A stretch of DNA of 64,000 nucleotides from Nocardioides sp. W7 (lineage in GTDB: Bacteria > Actinomycetota > Actinomycetes > Propionibacteriales > Nocardioidaceae). The position numbers were made by a program, and so were the translations under genes. This document shows, piece after piece, positions 8,230 to 16,963 of this stretch. The notes under the pieces were generated by a model that made no database searches, was not told the origin of the DNA, and saw only the letters and a program-made list of their open reading frames with translations. The DNA lies in the NCBI RefSeq assembly GCF_022919075.1, contig NZ_CP095078.1, positions 5,332,001 to 5,396,000 of the forward strand, read 5' to 3'. How positions within the stretch are numbered: the stretch's first letter is position 1; each line of letters opens with the position of its first letter.

Positions 8230-9417
8230 TCAGCGCGCCCGGAACCAGTCCGACTTCAGCCCCAGGTAACTGCGGAAGGTGTCCCCGGAGACCGTCGTAC
8301 TGGTCCGCGATCCGACCACCCGGACCCGCTCCACCCGGCCGCCCCAGGCGCCGTGGCCGTCGCGCTCCAGCACCCGGATCCGGCGGAAGGCGCCGAGCGC
8401 CGGCCAGGCCGCCTCGATCGCGGTCGCCCGCACCACGTGGCGCCAGGTGTGGTTCGGGTTCGAGGGCGTCGCGTCGTACGGGTCCCGCTTCGCGGGGAGG
8501 TAGGGGAACCCGCCGGCCGACGTCCAACCGCCGTTGCTGGAAGAGAACTGGGTGAACGCCGGCCGCCCGCGGTGGGTGAGCACCCGCGCCCGGGTCCTGC
8601 GGATGGCGTCGTCGGTGCGGGGATGCTCGTTGGCGGTCCCCGTGTAGACCTGGCACTGGGCGGTGTCGCAGATCTGGTAGTGCCGGGCGAGCGGCTGACG
8701 GCGCTCGTACGCGGCGTACGTGCGGGCCGCGACGCTCTGGGCCCGGAGCGCGGCCGGTCGCCAGGAGGAGGCGATGACCTCCGCAGGGACCACGCCGCGC
8801 AGGTAGCTCTCCAGGGAGACGACGTTGACCGTGTCGCGAGCGGTACGACCAGGCTTCACCGTCGCCGAGCGCAGCGCGCCCCGGTAGGCGACCGAGCCCG
8901 CCGGCGTGACCAGGGTGATCGGGCCGGTCGCCTGGAACTGCGCGTCGCCCTTCAATGTCCGCAGCGGGTGCCAGCCGCCGGAGCGTCCCTTCCACGAGAC
9001 CAGGCTCCGGGTCGGCGAGGGGGCGGTGATCCGCCAGGCCCGGGCCGCGGGCCGGCGCTCGGCCAGGTCGATCTGGTTCCCGTTGGTCAGCGAACGCACC
9101 TGCAGGCCCGCGCGGGCGCGGACCACCACGTCGGCGGAGGTGTCGGCCGAGATCAGCACCCGGACCCGGCCGCCCGCCCGGCCCCACTTCGTGCCCGGGT
9201 AGTAGAAGCCGAGGATCTGGCGGTGGCTGCGGCCCTGCAGTGCCGCGCCCTGCGCGCCGTACTGCGACATCCCGTGACCGTGCCCCCAGCCGTGCCCCTG
9301 CAGGACCAGCCGGGCGGGCCCGGCCTCCGCGGCGGACGCGGCCTCCGCCGCGGAAGACGCCCCCGGGACGAGGGCCAGCACGGCGGCGAGTGCGGCGGGC
9401 AGGACGAGGTGGCGCAT
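8230..9417 (-). CDS. Secreted SpoIID/LytB-domain protein (copy 2)
   Basis: The 395-residue protein has a signal peptide (LVLPAALAAVLALVPGASSA) and the SpoIID/LytB signature GWGHGHGMSQYGAQGAALQG near residue 44. It has the same later motifs as copy 1 (SLESYLRGVVPAE, FTQFSSSNGGWTSAG and the C-terminal SGDTFRSYLGLKS). It should act outside the membrane on peptidoglycan. The start at 9417 fits the signal peptide. It diverges from the DUF305 lipoprotein with 77 bp between them. The two copies differ most near their termini, which suggests an old duplication. Confidence 0.87.
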   Translation of the reverse strand: MRHLVLPAALAAVLALVPGASSAAEAASAAEAGPARLVLQGHGWGHGHGMSQYGAQGAALQGRSHRQILGFYYPGTKWGRAGGRVRVLISADTSADVVVRARAGLQVRSLTNGNQIDLAERRPAARAWRITAPSPTRSLVSWKGRSGGWHPLRTLKGDAQFQATGPITLVTPAGSVAYRGALRSATVKPGRTARDTVNVVSLESYLRGVVPAEVIASSWRPAALRAQSVAARTYAAYERRQPLARHYQICDTAQCQVYTGTANEHPRTDDAIRRTRARVLTHRGRPAFTQFSSSNGGWTSAGGFPYLPAKRDPYDATPSNPNHTWRHVVRATAIEAAWPALGAFRRIRVLERDGHGAWGGRVERVRVVGSRTSTTVSGDTFRSYLGLKSDWFRAR

Positions 9418-9494
9418 GGATCAGCTCCCGAGGTCGGTGAGTCGTCCAGGCTAGCCGCCGTCCGAACGAGGCCGTCCCGTGATGTGCTGAGCGG

Positions 9495-10172
9495 GTGCGT
9501 CCCCTCCGTCCGCTGCTCGCCGCCGCCCTGGTCGTGGGGTACGGCGCGGTCGCGGGCTGCTCGGGCGCCGGTTCCACTTCCCCGCCGGCCGGCCACGAGC
9601 ACCTCCCGGGCCAGGCCGACCACACCCACCCGTCGACCTCCGCACCCGCGGATGCCGTGTCGCCGGCCGGGTCCGCTGCGCCCGCGTGGAACCACGACGA
9701 CGTGTCCTACCTGCAGATGACGATCCCCCACCACGGCCAGGCGCTGGACCTGGCCGAGCTGGCGGCGACCCGGGCCGCGGACCGACGGGTGCGGGCGCTC
9801 GCCACCCGGGTCCAGGCCGCCCGGGGACCGGAGACCTGGCTGATGGCGGGCTGGCTGGCCGAGCGCGGGATCGACGTACCGTCGCCCCAGGACGATCCGC
9901 ACGACTACGACCACGGCGACCACGGGCACCACCCGATGCGCGGCCTGCTGGACGACGACGAGCTGGCCGAGCTGGCCGCCGCGGACGGGGCCGCCTTCGA
10001 CCGGTTGTTCCTCGGCGCGCTGGTGCGCCACCACCGGGGCGCAATCGCGATGGCGGGCGACGTCCTGGCCGACGGGACCGACCCGCGGGTCGCCGAGATC
10101 GCCGAGAAGGTCGCCGCCGGTCAGGGCGCCGAGGTCACCCGGATGGAGCGGATCCTCGCCGAGCTGGAGTGA
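9495..10172 (+). CDS. DUF305-domain lipoprotein
   Basis: This 225-residue protein with a GTG start has a lipobox (VAGC, lipidated Cys at residue 22) and a His/Pro-rich linker. Two DUF305 halves follow: MTIPHHGQALDLAELA near 78 and LVRHHRGAIAMAGDVL near 175. Each carries the HHxxA pair that gives DUF305 proteins a ferritin-like helical core. Members are often linked to copper stress, but metal binding here is inference from the histidines (also HDYDHGDHGHH near 137). It should be anchored on the outer face of the membrane. It converges with the LpdA-like gene, with only 6 bp between stops. Confidence 0.85.
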   Translation: MRPLRPLLAAALVVGYGAVAGCSGAGSTSPPAGHEHLPGQADHTHPSTSAPADAVSPAGSAAPAWNHDDVSYLQMTIPHHGQALDLAELAATRAADRRVRALATRVQAARGPETWLMAGWLAERGIDVPSPQDDPHDYDHGDHGHHPMRGLLDDDELAELAAADGAAFDRLFLGALVRHHRGAIAMAGDVLADGTDPRVAEIAEKVAAGQGAEVTRMERILAELE

Positions 10173-10178
10173 GCCGGC

Positions 10179-11573
10179 TCAGAAGCGGTGCAGGCGCCGA
10201 GCAGCCTCGGCGACCGATCCGCTCATCGACGGGTACACCGTGAACGCCTGGGCCAACTGGTCGGCGGTCAGCGACTCGGCGACGGCGATCGAGACCGGAT
10301 GGATCAGCTCGCTGGCCCGCGGGCCGACGATCACCCCGCCGACGACGATGCCGGTACCGGGGCGGCAGAACAGCTTCACGAAGCCGTCGCGGACCCCCTG
10401 CATCTTCGCGCGCGGGTTGCCCGACAGCGGCAGCATCACGACCTCGGCCTGCATCTCCCCCGCGTCGACGGCCTGCTGGGACCAGCCGACGGTGGCGATC
10501 TCGGGCGCGGTGAAGACGTTGGAGGAGACCTTCTTCAGGTCCAGCGGGTGCACGGTGTCGCCGAGGAAGTGCCACATCGCGATCCGACCCTGCATCGCGG
10601 CGACCGAGGCGAGCATCAGCACGCCGGTGCAGTCGCCGGCGGAGTAGACGCCGCGGGCCGACGTACGAGAGACCCGGTCGACGTTGACGAAGCCGCCGTC
10701 CTTGAGGACCACCCCGGCCTCCTCGAGGCCCATGTCGGCGGTGTTGGGGACCGAGCCGAGCGCCAGGATGCAGTGCGACCCCTCGACGGTCCGGCCGTCG
10801 GTCAGGGTGACCGTGACCGTGTCGCCGGAGCGGGTCACCGACTCCATCCGCGACTTGGAGAGCACGGTCATGCCCCGCCGCCGGAGCACCTCCTCCAGCA
10901 CGCCCGCCGCGTCGGCGTCCTCGCCGGGCAGCACCCGGTCGCGGCTCGAGACGAGGGTGACCGGGATGCCGAGGTTGAGGTAGGCGCTGGCGAACTCGGC
11001 GCCGGTGACCCCGGAGCCGACCACGATCATCTCGGAGGGCACCTCGGTGAGGTCGTAGACCTGCTCCCAGGTCAGGATCCGCTCGCCGTCGGGCACCGCG
11101 GAGGGAAGCGTGCGCGGCGCGGCGCCGGTGGCGACCAGGACGGCGTCGGCCTCGAGGGTCTCCTCGCCGCCGTCGGCGAGCGCCGCCACGACCCGGTTGG
11201 TCCCGTCCAGCCGGGCCCGGCCGCTGACGATCCGCACCCCGTCGCGCACCAGCCGGCGCGCGATGTCGGAGGACTGGTCGGTGGCGAGCTGCTTGACCCG
11301 GGCGTTGACCCGGGCGAGGTCGACCCGGATCAGCTCCGCGGGGTCGCCCTCGAGGTCGAGGAAGCTGACCCCGAGCTCGGCGGCCCCGGAGAGCTCGCTC
11401 ATCACCTCGGCCGTGGCGATCAGGGTCTTGCTGGGCACGCAGTCGGTGAGCACGGCCGAGCCGCCGATCCCGTCGGAGTCGACGATGGTCACCTCGGCCC
11501 CGAGCTGGGCAGCCACGTGGGCGGCCTCGTAGCCGCCGGGGCCACCGCCGACGATGACGACGCGGTCGCTCAT
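10179..11573 (-). CDS. lpdA: NAD(P)H-quinone reductase of the LpdA type
   Basis: The 464-residue flavoprotein has the pyridine nucleotide-disulfide oxidoreductase fold: GGGPGGYEAA for FAD at the N-terminus, GSGVTGAEFASA for NAD(P), and a C-terminal dimerisation domain. In the redox site the first cysteine is lost (GIGGSAVLTDCVPSK instead of CxxxxC), as in M. tuberculosis LpdA (Rv3303c). The enzyme therefore cannot run dithiol chemistry and is expected to reduce quinones. The usual His-Glu pair is also missing at the end (YPSMSGSVAE). GAGAGGA before ATG 11573 is a good ribosome site. It follows lpd on the same strand, 94 bp apart. Confidence 0.9.
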   Translation of the reverse strand: MSDRVVIVGGGPGGYEAAHVAAQLGAEVTIVDSDGIGGSAVLTDCVPSKTLIATAEVMSELSGAAELGVSFLDLEGDPAELIRVDLARVNARVKQLATDQSSDIARRLVRDGVRIVSGRARLDGTNRVVAALADGGEETLEADAVLVATGAAPRTLPSAVPDGERILTWEQVYDLTEVPSEMIVVGSGVTGAEFASAYLNLGIPVTLVSSRDRVLPGEDADAAGVLEEVLRRRGMTVLSKSRMESVTRSGDTVTVTLTDGRTVEGSHCILALGSVPNTADMGLEEAGVVLKDGGFVNVDRVSRTSARGVYSAGDCTGVLMLASVAAMQGRIAMWHFLGDTVHPLDLKKVSSNVFTAPEIATVGWSQQAVDAGEMQAEVVMLPLSGNPRAKMQGVRDGFVKLFCRPGTGIVVGGVIVGPRASELIHPVSIAVAESLTADQLAQAFTVYPSMSGSVAEAARRLHRF

Positions 11574-11593
11574 CTTGTTCCTCTCGGTAACGG

Positions 11594-11647
11594 GGTCTCG
11601 ATACGCCGCGTCGCGGCTTCGTTCCTCAGCCGCGGCGCCACTCGACC
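11594..11647. repeat. Probable dispersed intergenic repeat
   Basis: The 54 bases start with GGTCTCGATACGCCGCG and end with GCGCCACTCGACC, with an inner GCGGCT...AGCCGC stem. This outline (GGTCTCGA...ACTCGACC around a GC-rich hairpin) recalls short dispersed elements scattered between genes in Nocardioides and relatives. It fills most of the lpd-lpdA gap. Only one copy is in this window, so the call relies on recall. Confidence 0.45.
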
Positions 11648-11667
11648 TTCTCGGCCGACGCAGGCCT

Positions 11668-13068
<1,401 letters not shown>

Positions 13069-13075
13069 GGCCTCC

Positions 13076-13131
13076 AGCCTAGGACTGTCGCGCAGGTCAC
13101 CCCAAGCCGGGAGCACTCTCGGCAGTAGCCT
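13076..13131. promoter_or_regulatory. Divergent pair of leaderless promoters
   Basis: On the minus strand TAGGCT (13076-13081) is 7 nt from the lpd GTG. On the plus strand TAGCCT (13126-13131) is 7 nt from the GTG at 13139. The two -10 boxes face outward 44 bp apart, so both genes appear to share one promoter region without leaders. Confidence 0.6.
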
Positions 13132-13138
13132 GCTCCCC

Positions 13139-13591
13139 GTGACGCTCTATGCCGCCTACGGGACCAACATGGACCCGACCCGGATGGGCGAGCGCTGCCC
13201 CCACTCCCCGCTGCACACCACCGGCTGGCTGGAGGGCTGGCGACTCACCTTCGGCGGCGAGGAGCACGGCTGGGACGGCGCGCTCCCGACGATCGTCCAG
13301 GACCCCTTCGAGCAGGTCTTCGTCGCGGTGTACGACGTCACCCGCGAGGACGAGACGCTGCTCGACGGCTGGGAGTCCGCGGACTCGGGCCTCTACCGCA
13401 AGACCAAGGTGCGGGTCGCCACGATGACCGGTGAGCTGGTCGCCTGGACCTACGTGCTGGACGCCTACGAGGGCGGTCTCCCCTCCGCGCTGCACCTCGG
13501 CGTCCTGGCCAATGCCGCGGAGGCCGCCGACGCCCCCGACGACTACGTCGCCGCCCTGCGCCAGCGGCCCTGCCGTTCGACGGGGCTGTAG
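13139..13591 (+). CDS. Gamma-glutamylcyclotransferase-like (AIG2) protein
   Basis: The 150-residue protein begins VTLYAAYGTNMDP, the YGSN-type substrate loop of the gamma-glutamylcyclotransferase/AIG2 fold. VYDVTREDETLLDGWE and the later YVLDAYEGG match the rest of the fold. Members release 5-oxoproline from gamma-glutamyl compounds or act on similar amides; the substrate here is unknown. The GTG at 13139 is supported by TAGCCT 7 nt upstream. The stop is 13 bp before the left inverted repeat of the cassette that follows. Confidence 0.75.
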   Translation: MTLYAAYGTNMDPTRMGERCPHSPLHTTGWLEGWRLTFGGEEHGWDGALPTIVQDPFEQVFVAVYDVTREDETLLDGWESADSGLYRKTKVRVATMTGELVAWTYVLDAYEGGLPSALHLGVLANAAEAADAPDDYVAALRQRPCRSTGL

Positions 13592-13604
13592 GGCGGGGGC
13601 GGGC

Positions 13605-13683
13605 AAATTCCCCGGTTTACCGGGGAATTTGGACCTTCTGCGCCGAAACTTCGGCCGAGAACGTCCGGGAATGCCCGAGAGGT
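13605..13683 (+). repeat. Left terminal inverted repeat
   Basis: Bases 13605-13630 form a perfect palindrome: 12-bp arms (AAATTCCCCGGT and its complement) around TT. It is followed by GGACCTTCT and a weaker 44-bp inner part. The cassette gene stops 10 bp inside it. Because the flanking genes converge here, it could also end transcription. Confidence 0.75.
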
Positions 13684-13692
13684 ACGACGGGG

Positions 13693-14649
13693 TCAGGCCC
13701 CGAGCGACGGGAACAGCAACGACCGGATCGCGGCGGCGGTCCGCTCCGGGTCCTCCAGATCGGCCCAGGTGATCCGGATGCAGCGCCAGCCCGTGCGCCG
13801 GCAGATCAGCTCCTCGCGACGCTTCTCCCGGATGACGACATCGCTCGCCCGCTCCCCCGGCTTCAGCAGCTTCTCGTACTTCACCTTCCCGTCGAACTCC
13901 AGGAACACCTTGTGCTCCGGCCACGCGAAGTCGACCCTGCCGAGCAGTTGACCCGACTCGTCCCGCACCTCGTACTGCGACTTCGGCATCGGGAGCCGGT
14001 AGCGGAAGCACAGGTGGAAGCTCCGTGACTCGCCCACCGACTCGATCCGAGGATCCGCGAGACGCAGCACCAGGTCCGTGCTCAGGGTGTGCGGCCAGTG
14101 CGTCATCTTCTCGTTCCGGCGCGCGAGAGCCTCCGGGGTCGTGGCCCCCGCGTGCAGCAGGTAGTTCACGACGCACAGGCTCGCCTCCACGCTGGCGATC
14201 GTCGTCACCTCCAGCGCCAATCGAGTGGCGCTCATGACCTCGACGCCGTTGCGGGTGACGACGTCGCCCTCCTCGATGGTCCCGCAGTGCTGGCACACCC
14301 CGGCCTCGCGCCGGCCCGTGCGGTCGTCCTTCCGGGTCACGTGCACCTCTGAGAGATCGAGGCCCCAGGTGGGAGCGTCGTACTCCGGGAGACCCGACAC
14401 ATGGGACAGCACGACCTCGGTGCTCGCCTGGAGCTGGACGGCCCGGGCCAGGAGCCCGTGGCGGCCCGACTCGTCCAGCTGGTCCCAGATCGGCGTGGGG
14501 AGGTAGGCGCCGTGACGCAGCTTCACCCAGGACCGGTCGGCGAGCCGGCGTCTGATCGCCCGGTCGTTCCAGCCCTCCTCCAGGAGACGGCGACGCAGGA
14601 GCACATCGCTGTTGCGGGGGTCGTCTGGCTCACGGGGCGGAATCATCAT
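13693..14649 (-). CDS. AbiEi-like/DUF559 (Vsr-fold) protein of the inverted-repeat cassette
   Basis: The 318-residue protein begins MMIPPREP. The N-terminal ~90 residues (LLRRRLLEEGWNDRAIRRRL, then WVKLRHGAYLP) resemble the winged-helix head of AbiEi-type antitoxins. The middle has LSHVSGLPEYDAP and HVTRKDDRTGRREAGV. The C-terminal ~90 residues (GRVDFAWPEHKVFLEFDGKVKYEK, then REKRREELICRRTGWRCIRITW) match the DUF559/Vsr-like endonuclease fold with the Asp and Glu-x-Asp expected at a metal site. A DNA-binding nuclease is the natural reading. No AbiEii toxin partner is adjacent. No clear ribosome site precedes ATG 14649. It is the only gene inside the repeats. Confidence 0.75.
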   Translation of the reverse strand: MMIPPREPDDPRNSDVLLRRRLLEEGWNDRAIRRRLADRSWVKLRHGAYLPTPIWDQLDESGRHGLLARAVQLQASTEVVLSHVSGLPEYDAPTWGLDLSEVHVTRKDDRTGRREAGVCQHCGTIEEGDVVTRNGVEVMSATRLALEVTTIASVEASLCVVNYLLHAGATTPEALARRNEKMTHWPHTLSTDLVLRLADPRIESVGESRSFHLCFRYRLPMPKSQYEVRDESGQLLGRVDFAWPEHKVFLEFDGKVKYEKLLKPGERASDVVIREKRREELICRRTGWRCIRITWADLEDPERTAAAIRSLLFPSLGA

Positions 14650-14768
14650 GGCCGGGTCGTGCCCGGCGTACGACGCTGCCCACCCCACCAGTCTCGTCGG
14701 CTGGGGACAGCCCCCGGGGAGCGCCGGCTGTGCACGATTCCTGGCCCCCGATGCCCCGGGCGGCCCTG

Positions 14769-14847
14769 ACTTCTCGGGCCTTTCCTGACGTTCTGGGCCG
14801 TCGCGATGGCTGAGAAGGTCCAACTTCCCCGGTGAACCGGGGAATTT
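14769..14847 (-). repeat. Right terminal inverted repeat
   Basis: This is the inverted counterpart of 13605-13683. The palindrome at 14822-14847 has 12-bp arms with one mismatch around GA, again on the outer edge. AGAAGGTCC follows on the inner side. Here the flanking genes diverge, so a terminator role is unlikely. It ends 53 bp before the punA -10 box. Confidence 0.75.
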
Positions 14848-14900
14848 CCCAACGCACCCCCACCCGCCGCGCGTCGCTGCTGCCAAGCCACCCGGAGGAC

Positions 14901-14906
14901 TAGAGT
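14901..14906 (+). promoter_or_regulatory. -10 box of leaderless punA promoter
   Basis: TAGAGT lies exactly 7 nt before the GTG at 14914. The GGAG upstream of it (14894-14897) would be outside the transcript. Confidence 0.65.
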
Positions 14907-14913
14907 CCGCCCC

Positions 14914-15717
14914 GTGACGGATCCGCAGACCCCGTATGACCTGGCCGAGGAGGCCGCCGCGACCCTTGCGGAGCTGACCGGGGTGGCCAGCCACGACGTG
15001 GCGCTGGTCCTGGGGTCGGGCTGGCTGCCGGCGGTCGACGCGCTCGGGACGGCGACGGCCGAGATCGACACGACCGACCTGCCGGGCTTCTCGGCGGCGG
15101 CGGTCGCGGGGCACTCGGGCAAGATCCGCTCGATCGCGGCGGGTGACAAGCAGCTGCTGGTCTTCCTGAGCCGCACCCACTACTACGAGGGCAAGGGTGT
15201 CGAGGCCGTCGTCCACGGGGTCCGCACCGCGGCCGCGGCGGGCTGCCGCACCATCGTGTTGACCAACGGCTGCGGGGGGCTGAAGGAGAGCTGGACGCCG
15301 GGGACCCCGGTCCTGATCAGCGACCACATCAACCTCACCGGCCGCTCGCCGATCGTGGGCGCCCGCTTCGTCGACCTGACCGACCTGTACTCCCCGCGGC
15401 TGCGCGCCCTGTGCCGCGAGATCGACCCCTCCCTCGACGAGGGCGTGTACGTCCAGTTCCCGGGCCCGCACTACGAGACTCCGGCCGAGGTGCGCATGGC
15501 CGGCGTGATCGGCGGCCACCTGGTCGGCATGAGCACCACCCTGGAGGCGATCGCCGCACGCGAGGCAGGCCTGGAGGTGCTCGGCATCAGCCTGGTCACC
15601 AACCTCGCCGCCGGCATCAGCGGTGCGCCCCTCGATCACGCCGAGGTTCTCGAGGCCGGGCGGTCTGCGGCGTCCCGGATGGGGGACCTGCTGGGACGGA
15701 TCGTGCCGAGGATCTAG
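14914..15717 (+). CDS. punA: Purine-nucleoside phosphorylase
   Basis: The 267-residue GTG-start enzyme has the trimeric PNP signatures. These are the phosphate-loop region LGSGW near residue 30, GHSGKI near 67, YYEGKG near 90, TNGCGGLKESW near 117, QFPGPHYETPAEVRM near 182 and the base-binding SLVTNLAAGI near 230. It splits purine (deoxy)nucleosides with phosphate to the free base and (deoxy)ribose 1-phosphate, in the cytosol. It belongs with add, deoA, cdd, deoC and the phosphohexomutase in this window as a salvage set. The first TetR gene starts 15 bp after its stop and may share its transcript. Confidence 0.95.
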   Translation: MTDPQTPYDLAEEAAATLAELTGVASHDVALVLGSGWLPAVDALGTATAEIDTTDLPGFSAAAVAGHSGKIRSIAAGDKQLLVFLSRTHYYEGKGVEAVVHGVRTAAAAGCRTIVLTNGCGGLKESWTPGTPVLISDHINLTGRSPIVGARFVDLTDLYSPRLRALCREIDPSLDEGVYVQFPGPHYETPAEVRMAGVIGGHLVGMSTTLEAIAAREAGLEVLGISLVTNLAAGISGAPLDHAEVLEAGRSAASRMGDLLGRIVPRI

Positions 15718-15732
15718 GACGAGGGGAACCAG

Positions 15733-16362
15733 ATGAGCGCAGACGACACCCGGCAGCTGCTGATCGACGCAGCCACCCGAGCGTTCGCCGAGCACGGCGT
15801 GCACAACGCGTCACTGCTCGAGATCACCAGGCAGGCCGGGCAGCGCAATCGCGGGGCTGTGCACTACCACTTCGGGTCCCGGGAGGGGATGCTCGTCGCG
15901 GTCCTCGCGCGGGAGGCCGAGTTCCTCGGTCCCCGCGAGCGCGAGCTGCTGGCGGTCGCGCAGAGCCGGCCCCGTGAGGATCTCGCGAGCGTGTTCGAGG
16001 CCGTCGTACGCCCCGCCGTCGAGCTCGCCGAGACCGGCTGGCGGGGCAGGTGCTTCCTGCAGATCGTCGCCCAGCTCGTCGACGACGGGCCGGGCAGCAC
16101 CGATCCGGCGGTCCAGGAGGTGCTCGGCCGCACGGGCGGCTTCGAGGTCTACGACCTGCTGGACCAGCGGATGCCGCCGATGCCCGAGGCGCTCCAGATC
16201 GAGCGGACCGCGCTCGCGACGAGCTTCCTGCTGCGCTCGATCGCCGACCGGGCCCGGGCCCGCGACCGGGAGACCCCCGGGCGCGCCCAGCTGTCGACCG
16301 AGGACTTCATCCGGAACCTGATCTCCATGGTCACCGCGATGGTGACCGCACCGGTCCCGTGA
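15733..16362 (+). CDS. TetR-family regulator A
   Basis: The 209-residue protein has an N-terminal TetR helix-turn-helix (LIDAATRAFAEHGVHNAS, then AVHYHFGSREGML, about residues 10-56) and a helical ligand domain that cannot be assigned. GAGGGG is six bases upstream of ATG 15733. It follows punA by 15 bp and precedes another TetR gene by 17 bp. The two share the fold but not the ligand domain, so they are not a recent duplication. Confidence 0.87.
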   Translation: MSADDTRQLLIDAATRAFAEHGVHNASLLEITRQAGQRNRGAVHYHFGSREGMLVAVLAREAEFLGPRERELLAVAQSRPREDLASVFEAVVRPAVELAETGWRGRCFLQIVAQLVDDGPGSTDPAVQEVLGRTGGFEVYDLLDQRMPPMPEALQIERTALATSFLLRSIADRARARDRETPGRAQLSTEDFIRNLISMVTAMVTAPVP

Positions 16363-16367
16363 GCCGC

Positions 16368-16373
16368 TAGCCT
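16368..16373 (+). promoter_or_regulatory. -10 box of leaderless promoter (TetR B)
   Basis: TAGCCT sits 6 nt before the GTG at 16380, just after the stop of the preceding TetR gene. Confidence 0.55.
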
Positions 16374-16379
16374 GCTCGC

Positions 16380-16946
16380 GTGCCCCGCATCTCCGGCGAG
16401 AACCTGCAGCAGCACCGCGAGCAGCTTCAGCGTCGGGTCTTCGTCGCGTTCGCCGAGCTGATGGCCGAGCGGAGCTTCGACGCCATCACGATGGCCTTGA
16501 TCGCCGAGCGCGCCGAGCTCGGCCGCACCGCGATCTACCACCACTTCCGCGACAAGGAAGCGGTGGTCGTCGCGTTCGCCACCCACGAGACCGAGCAGTA
16601 CGTCGCCCAGCTGCGCGAGGCCATGCAGGGCAGCTCCGACCCGGTCGCCCAGCTGCGCACCTACCTGCGCCACCACCTCGAGGCCGGGGAGCAGTTCCAC
16701 ATGGGCCTCGGTCCACAGCTGTACGGCATCCTGCCGCCCTCGTCGCGCCAGGCGATCCGGGAGCACGTCGTCGCGGTCGAGGACGTGCTGCGGGAGATCC
16801 TGCGCAGCGGGGTCGACGCGGGCGCGTTCCGGATCGACGACCTCGACGGCACCCTGTCGCTGGTCCACGCGTGCCTCAGCCCGCGGCACCTTCCGGCCGG
16901 CACGATCGAGACGTTCGTGCTCGGCGCGGTGGGTGCCGCGGGCTGA
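16380..16946 (+). CDS. TetR-family regulator B
   Basis: The 188-residue GTG-start protein has its DNA-binding helix-turn-helix at about residues 15-62 (FAELMAERSFDAITMALIAERA, then TAIYHHFRDKEAVV). The C-terminal helical domain is unassigned. It converges with the HtaA-type gene (17 bp between stops), so it may regulate genes elsewhere. Its own leaderless promoter makes it independent of the first TetR gene. Confidence 0.87.
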   Translation: MPRISGENLQQHREQLQRRVFVAFAELMAERSFDAITMALIAERAELGRTAIYHHFRDKEAVVVAFATHETEQYVAQLREAMQGSSDPVAQLRTYLRHHLEAGEQFHMGLGPQLYGILPPSSRQAIREHVVAVEDVLREILRSGVDAGAFRIDDLDGTLSLVHACLSPRHLPAGTIETFVLGAVGAAG

Positions 16947-16963
16947 GGGCGGGACTGCTCAGG

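Larger units (their letters stand above)
13605..14847 (-). mobile_element. One-gene cassette bounded by palindrome-tipped inverted repeats
   Basis: Two ~79-bp inverted repeats (13605-13683 and 14769-14847, about 81% identical, no gaps) enclose a single gene that fills nearly all the inside. The outer 35 bp of each repeat match at 33 of 35 positions, and each starts with a hairpin-forming palindrome on its outer side. No transposase and no clear target duplication are seen. It may be a non-autonomous mobile cassette, or one moved by its own nuclease. Mobility is inferred from structure only. Confidence 0.6.

Noticed and set aside
6925..9417. Sporulation genes
   Set aside because: SpoIID/LytB domains are common in non-sporulating actinobacteria and no other sporulation gene is in the window.
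13693..14649. A type IV toxin-antitoxin pair (AbiEi/AbiEii)
   Set aside because: The head resembles AbiEi, but no nucleotidyltransferase toxin gene is adjacent and the tail is a Vsr-like nuclease, so a toxin-antitoxin call is not supported.
13693..15804. Minus-strand frame of 703 codons reaching beyond the cassette into punA
   Set aside because: Its upstream part lies antisense to punA and is low in complexity. The real protein begins at the MMIPPREP start inside the right inverted repeat.
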